In this document: piece by piece, positions 34,449 through 45,021 of the stretch
How the letters are laid out: each line of letters opens with the position of its first letter
Position numbering within the stretch: the first letter of the stretch is position 1
Assembly (NCBI GenBank): GCA_000750105.3
Contig: JPHH03000053.1
Coordinates: 159,002-223,001 of the forward strand
Length of the DNA stretch: 64,000 bases
Source: Tolypocladium sp. Sup5 PDA-1
Lineage: Eukaryota; Ascomycota; Sordariomycetes; Hypocreales; Ophiocordycipitaceae
Direction of reading: 5' to 3'
Position numbers and translations under genes: made by a program
Notes under the pieces: generated by a model
Database searches by the model: none
Told to the model about the DNA's origin: nothing
The model's input: only the letters and a program-made list of their open reading frames with translations

Positions 34449-37400
34449 CTGTGGCCGTGCCATGTTGAAGAGCCTTGATGTGACTTGGCGAGACGTGAGT
34501 AGAGTAGACCAGCACCTCCAGTTCTCCGTGCAACGCAAGCTCGCACAAAACAAGAGAAGTTCAAGGTCCCGAGGGTTGAGAAACAAAGTGACACTGAGGC
34601 ATATACGTCGCACCACGCTGCATCGCTGGCCATGAAGCAGCGCACGTCACGCCATGTCACTGGAGAGGCTGAAATGGAAGAGGAAGAGGAAGAAGAAAGT
34701 TGCGCATGATGTGAGGATGCGAGGCATTGCCTCCAAGCCAGTTCTTGGCACCTGACCAAGGCGTTTAGCTGTCAGCTCCGGAAGTCGCTACGCCGGCCGG
34801 ACTTGAACAGAGCCGGCTGCATAGCGGAGTCGCGGACGCTGGGAATATTGAATTAGACCACTGTTTCAACAAGCAGGCCACCGTTGGTCAGACTTGGCGA
34901 TGTCCGTTTTTCAAGGTTCAGCCACGGGCGGAAAAGGGGTCCCCGAAACTCGGCAAAGGAAAACGGGAGGTAAAGAGAAGAAACACGCAGCGGAAAGAGT
35001 AAAGGAAAGGCCGCCGGCTCCTGGCGTCTACACCCTTTGCGCGATTGCTTTGTTTTGGAGGCAGAGTAGCGTCGCGCGCGCGCGCGGGCTGTGTGGTGTT
35101 GACGACACGGCCGTCTGGGACAGCTAGGGCTCTAGCGATTGGGATTTGAGATGTGAGTACTCGTACTGAGTAATGATACGTACTTTAGGGACGCAGTTGG
35201 TGGGAAGGTGAAGGGAAGGGAGAGAGGCCCAAGACCTTGCCAAACGAGTTGGATGTGTGCGAACTGACTTGATCGACGTGGGGGTGGTTGATGAAGGGGG
35301 GGCCGAGGACAACGACATCTGGCTGTGTTTGTGTGTTCCATGCCCGATGATGTGAGCGGCGTTGTGGACAAGTTTGATAATCTCATGCAAAGGGCCTCGG
35401 GACTCGAGCATCGGCGTGAGGCGCGGGGAACAGACTCGTACAGCAGCCATCCCTACGAGTAGCTTCCTTACATGCCTTAGCAGGAGTTGAGGTCTGTGCT
35501 GCGCATATTGGCGGCGACCTGTGGTGATTCCCTGCGCAAGTGCTGCGCGGTGCCTTGCATTCGTTTTAGATGAGGGTCACAAGCACCTGAGCTTAACTCG
35601 CCACCGCCGGCATCAAAGCGCATCGTACCAGCATGCGTAGTTCAGGCAATTAACCTGTTCGCTGCACGCGGTGCTATCTGGCTGCAACGTAGTCCGTAGC
35701 AGGAAAAGCAATCGATCGGGCATGCAGATGGCGCTCTGTTTGTCGCGGTGATGACGATGGCGGGAGAGGTTGCGGGAGCCCGTTCATTCTTTTGTGGGAC
35801 GAGGGACCAAGCGTGAAAGCGCAAGCCACGCAGGGCGACGCTGAAACGAAGCCGTAGAGATTGTCTAACTCTAACTTTGTATGCTCCTTTGCAGTGGCCT
35901 TGATCTCAGCCTGGAAAGATCGCCAAGCCTTCCTGCGGCAGCGGCATTGGCGACGAAGGCGTGCAGAAGCATATCTTGGCCGCGTCCGGAATAGTGATTT
36001 AGCTTGTGGTGGTCGCCCAAGTTGGCGCTCAGATGTGTATCGTCCCAAGAGAAAGACGACGCTCCAAGGCTGAAGTAACCGTGACGCCCTCGACGGGCGA
36101 CTCGCGATTCTCTTTGCACGTATGGAGTAATACTCCGTAGCCTCTCCCCCTTGCATCTCTCGCCTTTTTCCATCTATGGTCCATGTTTCACAGCAAGGCC
36201 ATCCCAAAGCCAAGAAAAGAAAGCAAGAACAGGGTCACATCTGCCGCCACTGGGCGGGATGATCTCATGCAGTGTGGGGAGCTGCAAGACCTCCAATCAC
36301 AGGCCAAAGCTGCCCATGGTCCACGGGCAACAAAGCTGCTCCGTGGAGACAAAAAGCAAGAATAATGCTCGGGGCGGTCTTGGGCTCGATCGATAGGACG
36401 CGAAGAATAGGGAAAAAGAAACAAGCAAACAGGCTAGTGACGAAGCCGAGGCAGGGAAGAGCGAGCTGGGATCCGGGAGCTCTAGAAAATTGGGCGCACC
36501 AGGACGCGCAGACCGTCAAGTGAGCGCAAGCAGGGACCACGGCGTGGCCAAGGCACGTCGATACTCCTCACCACCATCATCATCGTGCCTCGGAATGGCG
36601 GATGCGTCGGGAGGTTGAGAGTGATCAACGCTGCAGGGCTTTGACTCCTCGGAGGGTCCCAGCTTGCTGACTCGCAGCGCCCACAGCGGACCGAGAGTGG
36701 CCCGGCGTGGCCGTTGTGTTTGTTTATTTTGGCACGCAAATGGGGGGGAAAATGAAGTGATGGGTGACGATGCGGCGGGCCCATCCGTGCATCCACCATG
36801 AATGAATCGCCGAGGAACGAACGGCTGGATGGATGAAGGATGGATGATGGATGGATGATGGATGGATGATGGATGCGACGGAGCTGCGAAGCCATCGATC
36901 TGCTTTGTCATGCGCGCGCCTTCACCTCCCCAGGAAGGAAGCATGGCGATGGAAAATTTGCTGGCTTCCGTACCTGCTTCTCCTGCGTCCTGACGCGATC
37001 GGTTTCTGGATGCGCTGTAGTGGCGCACACCGGCCGTTGTAGGTTTGCTCTAGCGGTCTGCTGCAGCGGTCGACCGGTGTAGCGGTACCTCCCGCGTGGC
37101 TGTGCGAGAGGTGCAGCCGGCGGTACAGCGACTGCCACGAAGGCTAGCGCCTCTGTCAGGCACCAAAGAGGACCCGACCCGAGATTGGGTCATCCCAGCT
37201 CCGCCTCCCCCAGCGATGCCATCCATGATCCTTCAGCCCATCCACCAGCATCACCAAACCAACACCACTGCAGCTTCCAGAGGCTATTTCGACCGCACTG
37301 AGTGGCCAGCCTCAGGCCTGAGCAGGGCCACCCCTGTCCACCAGGCCTGCTGAACCTGCTGTGGAGCGGTGCCTGGCGCCCGGGACGGCGGAGCATCTCC

Positions 37401-38535
37401 CTGGCCTGGCCTGGCCTGCTGGCCTGTCATTGTCGTTCCTTTTTTCGCCCTGGCTCCGTGCTCGTCCCGAGTCTCCGTCCTCTGGTCTCCTGTAGGAGGA
37501 TAGCGCTGCCCGTTCATCACTGTTGGGCCCTCGTTTTTCATCCCTCCGCTGACCTGGTCCCGTCGTCAGCGAGCACCTGAACCGCTGAAAAGCAGACCGA
37601 CGGCCCGTCCTCGTGGCTCCAGCAATTCCAGTGTCGTGACGGCCGCTATTATTGTTGCTGCCGTCGCAGTTGTGGGATCGTGTGGAGGCATTCCTCGCGA
37701 TTGATTGCCCGCGTGCCATTCTCGATGACGGCGCCTCTTGTTGCCGATCCTTCCAGTGCCCACGCAGCGCAATTCTGACGACCAACCTGCGAACGAAACC
37801 GACGACGACGACTTCGAGCCTCGAATCTACATCGTGATATCCGCCCAACTGTGGCGTGCGCTGCGTCTCCGACCACTCGCGGATTTTCGTCTCATCAGGG
37901 AGTCGACGCTCAGCAACCTTACCCCGGTACCCTCGAAGCGTGACACAACTTGGGGAAGGGCTTGCATCCGAGCCGGACCCGACGCACCTTCTCACGCCTT
38001 GGCTGGGAAGCAACATCTCGTTCCCCGTCCACGTCGACTGCCTCTGCCAAAGCCGCCGGACCTGGTTCACGCGAACCGCCCCAGCTCGAGCCTTCTTCCT
38101 GGAACGTCCCCAGCTCAGCCGCCGACAAGGCACCTGCTTCGCCGATCCGTCTCTTCCTTGTCCCCGAAAGCATCGCTTAACCGAGAGAAATACGCTCCTT
38201 CGATATATCTCCTCTGTCTTCGCCCTGACGACACGACACAGGTACCCTGCTCTCAACGGCGGTGCACATTCCCCGTCCCATCGTCCCCCATCCTCTATTG
38301 CAAATACGGTCACGGGGAGGAGGCAATGGCACAGTGCTTCGTACTCTTCGCTACAGGACCTGAGCCACCAATCCTGCATCACTGATTGCAGCTGCGTCTC
38401 GTCATCACGCGAGGCCAACATTAAGCCAATCTTTTCCAGCCATCAGGTACCAACCCATCACCAGCACCGCCAGCCCGCATCTTCTCTCACCAGCGAGCCC
38501 AGCCAGTCGTGTGACCGACGCTGGGCTCCGAGACG
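34449..38535. other. Large intergenic region and 5' leader of the TBC gene
   Basis: About 4.1 kb without a supportable gene. It includes an alternating CG run at about 35,073-35,085, a GGAT microsatellite, and from about 37,500 a pyrimidine-rich stretch that is probably promoter and leader of the downstream gene. A 369-codon antisense frame (37312-38421) has no protein-like features. Confidence 0.6.
36826..36874 (+). repeat. GGATGGATGAT microsatellite
   Basis: Repeated GGATGGATGAT-type units run for about 49 bp in non-coding DNA. Confidence 0.85.
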
Positions 38536-41388
38536 ATGAACACCATGGCCGTCCCGCACCCCGACGAGACCGGCCCCATCGAGTACCAGCGCAGCGTCCA
38601 CAATCGGCAATGCTCCGTCTACGCCTCCCGGATCAAGCCGACCGTCACCCCGTTGACCTTCGACAGCACCGCTACCGTCGAGAGAATACCCCAACTGCCA
38701 GACCTCCCGTCTCTGCCCGTCTCTCCTCGCTGGGACTCGCTCTCGCACGGAGTCCACTTGCTTAATCGTAGCCCGACCTCGCCCGGGCACCCGTATTCTC
38801 CGCATGATGCTCGGCCAGAGCTGTACGGCCAACAGTCGGTCGTTTCGCCCATGCGAGCTGCATTTGGACCTGCTCAGCAGACACGCGACGCCTTGACCGG
38901 AACCCCGGAGCCCCGGAGCGACTCCCCCTCCATGCCTCTCACGGCGAAGTCGTCCCTTGCAGAGATGCGTTCGCCAGATGGTGTTGCCGTCGAGAACTTC
39001 TCGAGACCTCGGAAGCAGAGCATTCGCCAGCCCTTGGCCCCGGATCAAGGTGCTGCCTCGGAGCCTGCCAGGCCCCGACTAGCAAATATGTCGCCCTCGG
39101 ACCTCTTACTGGATATTGGCTCGTCGACACCCCAGACACCACCACCCTGGCAGCGGGTCAGACGACCCTCCGCCTCCTCCTGCAAATCTGCTTCCACCTT
39201 CTCCTCCCCGCTGGCTCCGATGGCTGGCGACTTTGCTGAACCAAGGCCACCACCGCGTGCCCGGAATGCGACAGGTCCGCCCTTGACCTCTGCCGCTCGG
39301 CCCCCATTCGCTTCCGGCCGCGTTGACAGCGCCGCGTCCTCGGCTGTGGCGGGTGGGGCGGCGCCTTGGATGACCGGGGATGAGCTGCGGTCCAGTTTCA
39401 GATCCCAGCTCACTGCGTCAACCACGCCGGGCACAGCCCTCACCGAGCGAAGCAGCGTCCTGACAAAGGGCAGCTCCGTCACCTCGCTCTACGCCAACCC
39501 TGACGAGCCAAGCTTGGAAGATGTTATGGGCATGTACGAGAAAGGCTTCGCAGACGACGAGGACGGCCACGACTATGAGGTCGTAGACGCAATTGGCGCC
39601 GAGGACAGCGACGTCAACGTCGGCCCACACACCAAGACGGCCATGTTGATGGCAGAGGGACCAGGTGGCAAAGGCAACGCCATGTTGGCCGACACTAACC
39701 TGACACCACCCCTCCCAACGGCCCGGTCCACACTGGACGCCGAAATCAGACAGTCGAGAATGATATTTACCAGCCCTGCCTTCACCTCGTCCGTCCCCGC
39801 CATATCTGGCAACGCCGACGTGAACACCACCGAGAAGCGAGACTCGGGCAAGTCGCTCGACTCGGAGCCCTCTGTGACTTCCGACCCGACCGCAACGACC
39901 GACACCAAGGGCATCATCGCGTCCATCACATCTCCCCCGTCTGCCTCCGCATCCCCCTCCCCGTCACCTTGCCCGTCAACGTCGCCGTCACCCTCACCGG
40001 CCCCCCCGATGGCCCTGGAGCCCGAGGATCCTGGTTCCCGCGACCGATATGGGTTCAAGAAGCAGAGCCAGCTCGTCACCAAAGAGCAGTACGATGCTTG
40101 GAATAAAGGCTACACGCCGTATCTGGCTCGGCGACGAAAGAAGTGGGTGGCCTACCTCAAGGACTGTGCCTTGATGACAGACCGGCCCATACGTTTCCCG
40201 CCCGCAAACGCCAAGACGAAGAGATTTGTACGCAAGGGTATTCCGCCAGACTGGCGAGGAGCGGCGTGGTTCTACTACGCCGGCGGACCAGCGATCCTGG
40301 CCAAGCACTCTGGGCTGTACGAAAAACTACTGCATAAACAGGCGAAGGAAATCGACGTCGAGGCCATCGAACGAGACCTCCATCGGACGTTTCCCGACAA
40401 CATTCAGTTCAAGCCCTCGGCTGGCTTCGACGCCACCTCGGGCAGCGACAGGACCAGCCAATCAACCATGACGGGGTCGACGTCGGGCGAGAGCAGCTTG
40501 CCTGGACCACCCGGCGCCGAGGGCGAGCCGCCGATCATCACATCGCTGCGTCGCGTGCTGCATGCCTTTTCAGTGTACAACCCGCGCATCGGCTACTGCC
40601 AGAGCCTGAACTTTTTAGCCGGCCTCCTGCTTCTCTTTGTCGAGACGGAGGAGCAGTGCTTCTGGCTGCTCAACGTCATCACCATCATCTACCTGCCCGG
40701 AACACACGAGATGAGCCTCGAGGGCTCCAAGGTGGACCTGGGCGTCTTGATGACGGAGCTGCGCGACGCGATGCCTGCCGTGTGGGACAAGATTGGCGGG
40801 GAGCTCGAGGGCAACCCCAACGCTCGGCCCAGTACGAGCAAGTCGCTCCGCAAGCCCAGGCCCATGCTGAGACGGCGAGACTTGCCCAACCTGTCGACGG
40901 AGCGGCTGCCGCCCATTACGCTGTGTATGACGGCGTGGTTCATGAGCTGTTACATTGGCACGCTTCCCATCGAGACGACGCTGCGGGTGTGGGACGTGTT
41001 CTTTTACGAGGGATCCAAGACGCTGTTCCGCATCGCCTTGGCGATATTCAAGAGCGGCGAGTCGGAAATCAAGGCCGTTTCAGACCCGATGGAGATGTTT
41101 GGCGTTGTGCAGTCCCTGCCGCGGCGCATGCTGGACGCAAACGCGCTCATGGAGGCGTGCTTCAAAAGACGCAACGGGTTTGGACATCTCAGCCAAGGTG
41201 CCATCGACGAGCGTCGGCAGGAGCGCCGTGAAAAGGCACAGCAGGAACGGGCGGAGCAGCTACAGCGCGGCATGACTGCGACGAGCGGCAACGTGACAGA
41301 GGTGGAGACGGAGCCCGTTCACAGAATGGGCACGCTCTTTGGCAAGAAGCGGAGGGATGTCTCGAAGCCACGAGCCGCAGAAGCCTAG
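38536..41388 (+). CDS. TBC-domain Rab GTPase-activating protein
   Basis: A single-exon 950-aa protein starting MNTMAVPHPDETG. The first 500 residues are Ser/Pro/Thr-rich and disordered. From about residue 498 the text YGFKKQSQLVTKEQYDAW and YLARRRKKW resembles the segment before the TBC domain in yeast Gyp3/Msb3-type proteins. The TBC domain follows, with IPPDWRGAAW (about 570), the arginine-finger motif IERDLHRTFP (about 611) and the glutamine-finger motif GYCQSLNFLAG (Gln about 689), so both catalytic fingers are kept. A 50-residue Ser/Gly-rich insert sits between the fingers. The C-terminus has a charged coiled-coil (RRQERREKAQQERAEQL). It should stimulate GTP hydrolysis by an exocytic or endocytic Rab. 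Confidence 0.92.
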   Translation: MNTMAVPHPDETGPIEYQRSVHNRQCSVYASRIKPTVTPLTFDSTATVERIPQLPDLPSLPVSPRWDSLSHGVHLLNRSPTSPGHPYSPHDARPELYGQQSVVSPMRAAFGPAQQTRDALTGTPEPRSDSPSMPLTAKSSLAEMRSPDGVAVENFSRPRKQSIRQPLAPDQGAASEPARPRLANMSPSDLLLDIGSSTPQTPPPWQRVRRPSASSCKSASTFSSPLAPMAGDFAEPRPPPRARNATGPPLTSAARPPFASGRVDSAASSAVAGGAAPWMTGDELRSSFRSQLTASTTPGTALTERSSVLTKGSSVTSLYANPDEPSLEDVMGMYEKGFADDEDGHDYEVVDAIGAEDSDVNVGPHTKTAMLMAEGPGGKGNAMLADTNLTPPLPTARSTLDAEIRQSRMIFTSPAFTSSVPAISGNADVNTTEKRDSGKSLDSEPSVTSDPTATTDTKGIIASITSPPSASASPSPSPCPSTSPSPSPAPPMALEPEDPGSRDRYGFKKQSQLVTKEQYDAWNKGYTPYLARRRKKWVAYLKDCALMTDRPIRFPPANAKTKRFVRKGIPPDWRGAAWFYYAGGPAILAKHSGLYEKLLHKQAKEIDVEAIERDLHRTFPDNIQFKPSAGFDATSGSDRTSQSTMTGSTSGESSLPGPPGAEGEPPIITSLRRVLHAFSVYNPRIGYCQSLNFLAGLLLLFVETEEQCFWLLNVITIIYLPGTHEMSLEGSKVDLGVLMTELRDAMPAVWDKIGGELEGNPNARPSTSKSLRKPRPMLRRRDLPNLSTERLPPITLCMTAWFMSCYIGTLPIETTLRVWDVFFYEGSKTLFRIALAIFKSGESEIKAVSDPMEMFGVVQSLPRRMLDANALMEACFKRRNGFGHLSQGAIDERRQERREKAQQERAEQLQRGMTATSGNVTEVETEPVHRMGTLFGKKRRDVSKPRAAEA

Positions 41389-42252
41389 AAGGCTCTGCCG
41401 CTCGATGCCGCACGACGGCTCCAACTATAATCATTCGTTGACCCGGGCGACGAGGCGACGCGAGCCGCCGTCTGCACGTCCGGGTTTCCCTTTTTACTTT
41501 GACAAGACACACGGCAAGGCGTTTGGGGGGGGGTTGAGAATCGAGGGGCGCGACAAGACCCGACCGTGCTGTCTCATGACATTGCGACTACTTTTCATTG
41601 CGTGTTGATATTCATCCATAGCAGCTTGTTCCCGATACTCGCCTGGTAGAGCGACGTTGCGAGAGGAGGACAAGTTGCATTACCCCTGCACTTATGACGA
41701 TTACGGCTGCAACCACGACCGGACAGAACAAATGGGTGGAGAGCTTTGGGACATATATGTATGTTTGCTTTGAGCGAGTTCTGGTGTGTGTATAGACGGG
41801 CACGGATATGTAAAAACCTTGGATAGACGGGGCATGTGGCTAGCCTGGACCAAGCCAGGGCGGAGTAATTGGCAGAGGGCCAGTATGTACGTATGTACAT
41901 CGTACGCAGAGTCATGACAATCATGGACATGAAGCGGTGTTTAAAGGTGTGAATGTATGCATCTAGTGTCTAGCGTATCATGCCAAGAGTATTGATGTCG
42001 TGACCTGACGTCGTGTCAACCCAATACAAGCGACGGGTTATTAGACGCCAGACAAAGAGTTTTGGTAATGTCTGCTTGGTCACTCGCCAGTCTCGCGTCC
42101 CTGGTACCACGTACCAGGTCTCCGTCCCATGCTGATGTCTCCGTCCCATGCTGATGCGTGCCCATGACTGCGTGACGTTGCGTCAACAAGTACATGCCCC
42201 GTCGTACGCCTCGTAACTCCTGTCATCCCATCGTACAGCCATCCGTGTGCCC
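41389..42252. other. Intergenic, convergent 3' ends
   Basis: About 860 bp between the stops of the TBC gene (plus) and the E2 gene (minus). No gene seen. Confidence 0.6.
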
Positions 42253-42807
42253 TCACGACGGCGGAAACGCAGGCTCCCCGAGGGCGTACCGCTGGACGTG
42301 CAGCTTGACATTCTTCTCCCACGCGGCGCGATCGTTGCGGAACTCCTCGGCGATGCGGTCCTCGAGGGGGTCGTCGGGCTGCGGCTCGACGAGCAGGTTG
42401 CGCACGGCGTCGAGCACGGCGGCGATCTTGGTCGAGGGCTTCCACTGGTCGGGCTTGAGGGCGGCGAGGCAGATGTTGCCGAGCGAGTCGTTTGTCACGT
42501 TGGGGTGGTAGATGCGCGTGAGGAAGCGCACGGCGGGGGGCTTGAAGGGGTAGTCGGTGGGCAGGGTGAGCAGCAGGGCGAAGCGGCCGGGGTGGTAGGG
42601 CGTGGAGGGCGGCGCGGCGAGGGTGATGTGCCAGGTGTGGATGGACTGGGTCTCGGGGAGGGCGATGGAGAAGCCGGCGGGGGGGGATTGGGAGGCCTCG
42701 GCGAATTCCTGCATACGTCAGCGACTGCTGATGGCAATAGAGCTGTATGATGGAGGCGGGGGGGATGGGGGAGGGAGACGGACCTTTGTGATGCGCTTGG
42801 AGGACAT
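42253..42807 (-). CDS. E2 ubiquitin-conjugating enzyme
   Basis: Two exons, a 24-bp first exon (42807-42784, MSSKRITK) and 42708-42253, with a 75-bp intron, give 159 aa. The short first exon supplies the usual basic N-terminal helix start, in place of the ATG that happens to overlap the acceptor. The UBC fold is shown by the YPFKPPAVRF segment, the HPN motif in IYHPNV, and the active-site cysteine in GNICLAALKPDQW. It accepts ubiquitin from E1 and passes it to an E3 or substrate. The N-terminus resembles UBC4/5-type enzymes, but the sequence is divergent and the subclass is uncertain. Confidence 0.9.
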
Positions 42808-43817
42808 TTTGGGGGAGTGGTGATGGTGGGTTGGTGTTGAGAGCCAGGTGATTGTACCTCGAGAACCTGCGTTCCGAGGAGTCGACGTATCGTTGCGAGG
42901 AGTCGATGTATGGCTATGCGAGTGGTCCGTATCGTGTATGCGCGCTTCGCAACTATCGCGTCGTGCCTCGCAAAGAAGGAATCAAAGCCGTGACACGCAA
43001 GCCGGAAGCTCCCAAACGGACAAACGGCGAAGCGTCAGGCGAGGCAGCTATGACGATTTGGTGGGGGGGGTGCGCGGTGAGAGCCTGAGGCGCGGGGCAG
43101 GCCGGTGGGGATTTATAGTGGCTGAGGGCGGGCAGGCAGGCGCGGCTGTTAGGGCAGGAGGCCTAGAGGTGTGATGTGATGCGTGGACGGGGCAGGGACG
43201 GTGGCGATGTGCTGTTTTGAGTATGCATTCAAGCTACGCGGTTTAGGGTAGGTATATATTGTATTCGTACACGAGCGCAAGAGGTGGCCATGACGGCGCT
43301 TCTGCTGAAGACTTGAAAGAAGCAGCGTACGAAGTACCATGTCCTTCAGCCAGCTTACCAGCTACATGCCTGGGAAACACCATGATGGCCTGGGTGAGGC
43401 ACCACCGATACCAATATACGAAAACACAAGAACAACGGCACTCCGTCCCACGCACATTCCCCCCATGTCACAACCCCCAGAAGCACCAAACGCAGTCCGC
43501 AGCCAGACATCGTGTCAGCTCGGCACTCGGGTCGGCCCACCGCGGCAAGACCACCTTCGGTGTGCACAACCACCTCCCCGCCGGAAGCGGGGCCCGCGCT
43601 CACCGAGGGGCCCTTCACCTTGATTTTTTTCTTTCCTTGTCGCCGGGGGGGGGGGGGGGGGGGGCAACTTAAAACTTGCGATGCTTGGATGCTCGCTCAG
43701 GAAACCTTTGACCACGCAAACTACCGCCGTTCCTATTCGCAATTGATCCGCGCAGACGACGACCCCCCCCTCCCCTGTACCAAGCTCGAGATCACGCGAC
43801 GCATCCTGCCGCCCGCC
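42808..43817. other. Divergent promoter region between E2 and RRP1-like genes
   Basis: About 1 kb. It holds both promoters, a 20-base G run and GC-rich DNA. Frames such as 43259-43672 show no domains. Confidence 0.6.
43645..43664 (+). repeat. Poly-G tract (20 bases)
   Basis: An uninterrupted G run about 155 bp upstream of the RRP1-like start codon. Its length should be treated with care because such runs are error-prone in sequencing. Confidence 0.8.
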
Positions 43818-44646
43818 ATGGCCGCCGCAGACGCCGACGCGGCGCAGATGCCGTTCATCAAGAACCTCGCCTCCAGCGGTCCGCCTCCCCTTCCCCTTCG
43901 CCCTCGCCGCGCTCATCCCGCTAACGTGCCTTGCGCGTGCAGACCGCCAGCTCCGCACCAGCTCCCTCGCCGCCCTGCAGTCCTTCCTCTCCGCCCGCCC
44001 TTCCCTCCCCGCCGCCGACGCCGCCAAGCTCTGGACCGGCCTCTACTACGCGCTCTGGATGACGGACCGCCCGCGCCCGCAGCAGGCCCTCGCCGCGGAC
44101 CTCGCCGACCTGCTCTTCGGGCTGCGGCCCGCCTGCGCGGCGCCCTGGCTGCGCGCCTTCTGGGGCGTGCTGTCGACGCAGTGGCCGCGCGTCGACGCCC
44201 TGCGCATGGACAAGTTCCTGCTGCTCGTGCGGCGCGTCTTCGCCGCGACGGCGCGCTGGGCGAGGCAGCACGCGTATGAGGGGGAGGACGTCGGTGCGGT
44301 GGTGCGCGTGCTGCGGGAGGCGTGCTTCGACGTCGACGAGGAGCACGCCGTGGCCCTCGGCCTGCGGCTCCACGTCCTCGACCTCTGGATCGACGAGCTC
44401 GAGCGCGAGGGCGTCCTGGCCGAGACCGAGGATGGCGAGACCAACGCCGCGAGGGAAGCGTTCCTGCGCAGCGTGGGCGACATGATCGAGGCCCTGCGGC
44501 GCAGTCCCGTCAAGAGCGTCCGGGAGCGCGCAAAGGAGGGGTATGAGGATGAGCGGCTGCCGTGGGGTGCGAAGCCGGGCGGCGATGAGGACATGGCCGA
44601 GGATGAGGATGAGGAGGATGAGGGCTGGGGCGGCATCGAGGATTAA
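43818..44646 (+). CDS. RRP1/Nop52-family ribosome biogenesis protein
   Basis: Two exons (43818-43878 and 43943-44646) with a 64-bp intron (GCTAAC branch, GCAG acceptor) give 254 aa. The N-terminus reads MPFIKNLASSDRQLRTSSLA, then LWTGLYYALWMTDRPRPQQA, MDKFLLLVRRVFAA and LHVLDLWIDELER. All are characteristic of the Nop52 domain (PF05997) found in yeast Rrp1 and human RRP1/NNP-1, nucleolar factors for 27S pre-rRNA processing and 60S assembly. The C-terminus is acidic (EDMAEDEDEEDEGWGG). Length is near that of yeast Rrp1. Divergent from the E2 gene. Confidence 0.9.
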
Positions 44647-45021
44647 GGCGCGGGTGGAGGGAGGTTCACATTTACATGGACGGTGTTTGGCGTTTATCAC
44701 GGACAGTCACTTGCAGGCACTGTTTTGCAGCATGAAGCATCATTTGCTAGGTGCATTGCGTACGAAAGTCCCATCAGTCATGTCCCCTCGTACACGCCGC
44801 AGTCGGTTCCAAACTCCAGGGCCCCCCTTTTCGCGCCGTCAACAAGAATACCCTTCCTTTCCCTGCCGTTCCCTGCCGTTACAACGCCCCGTCGCAAAAG
44901 CAGCAGCCGATCCGCCGTAGCGTGTGTTTCCGTAAAAGAACCAACCATACACTCAAGCAAGCAAGGAATCCTGGCTTTCAAAAACTTACAAGTCCGTATA
45001 TATAGAGCAGGCAGCGGGTCG
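44647..45021. other. Intergenic, convergent 3' ends
   Basis: 375 bp between two convergent stops; nothing coding seen. Confidence 0.6.

Noticed and set aside
37312..38421. 369-codon minus-strand frame upstream of the TBC gene
   Set aside because: Its residue composition looks like translated leader DNA, with no domain, and plus-strand frames overlap it.
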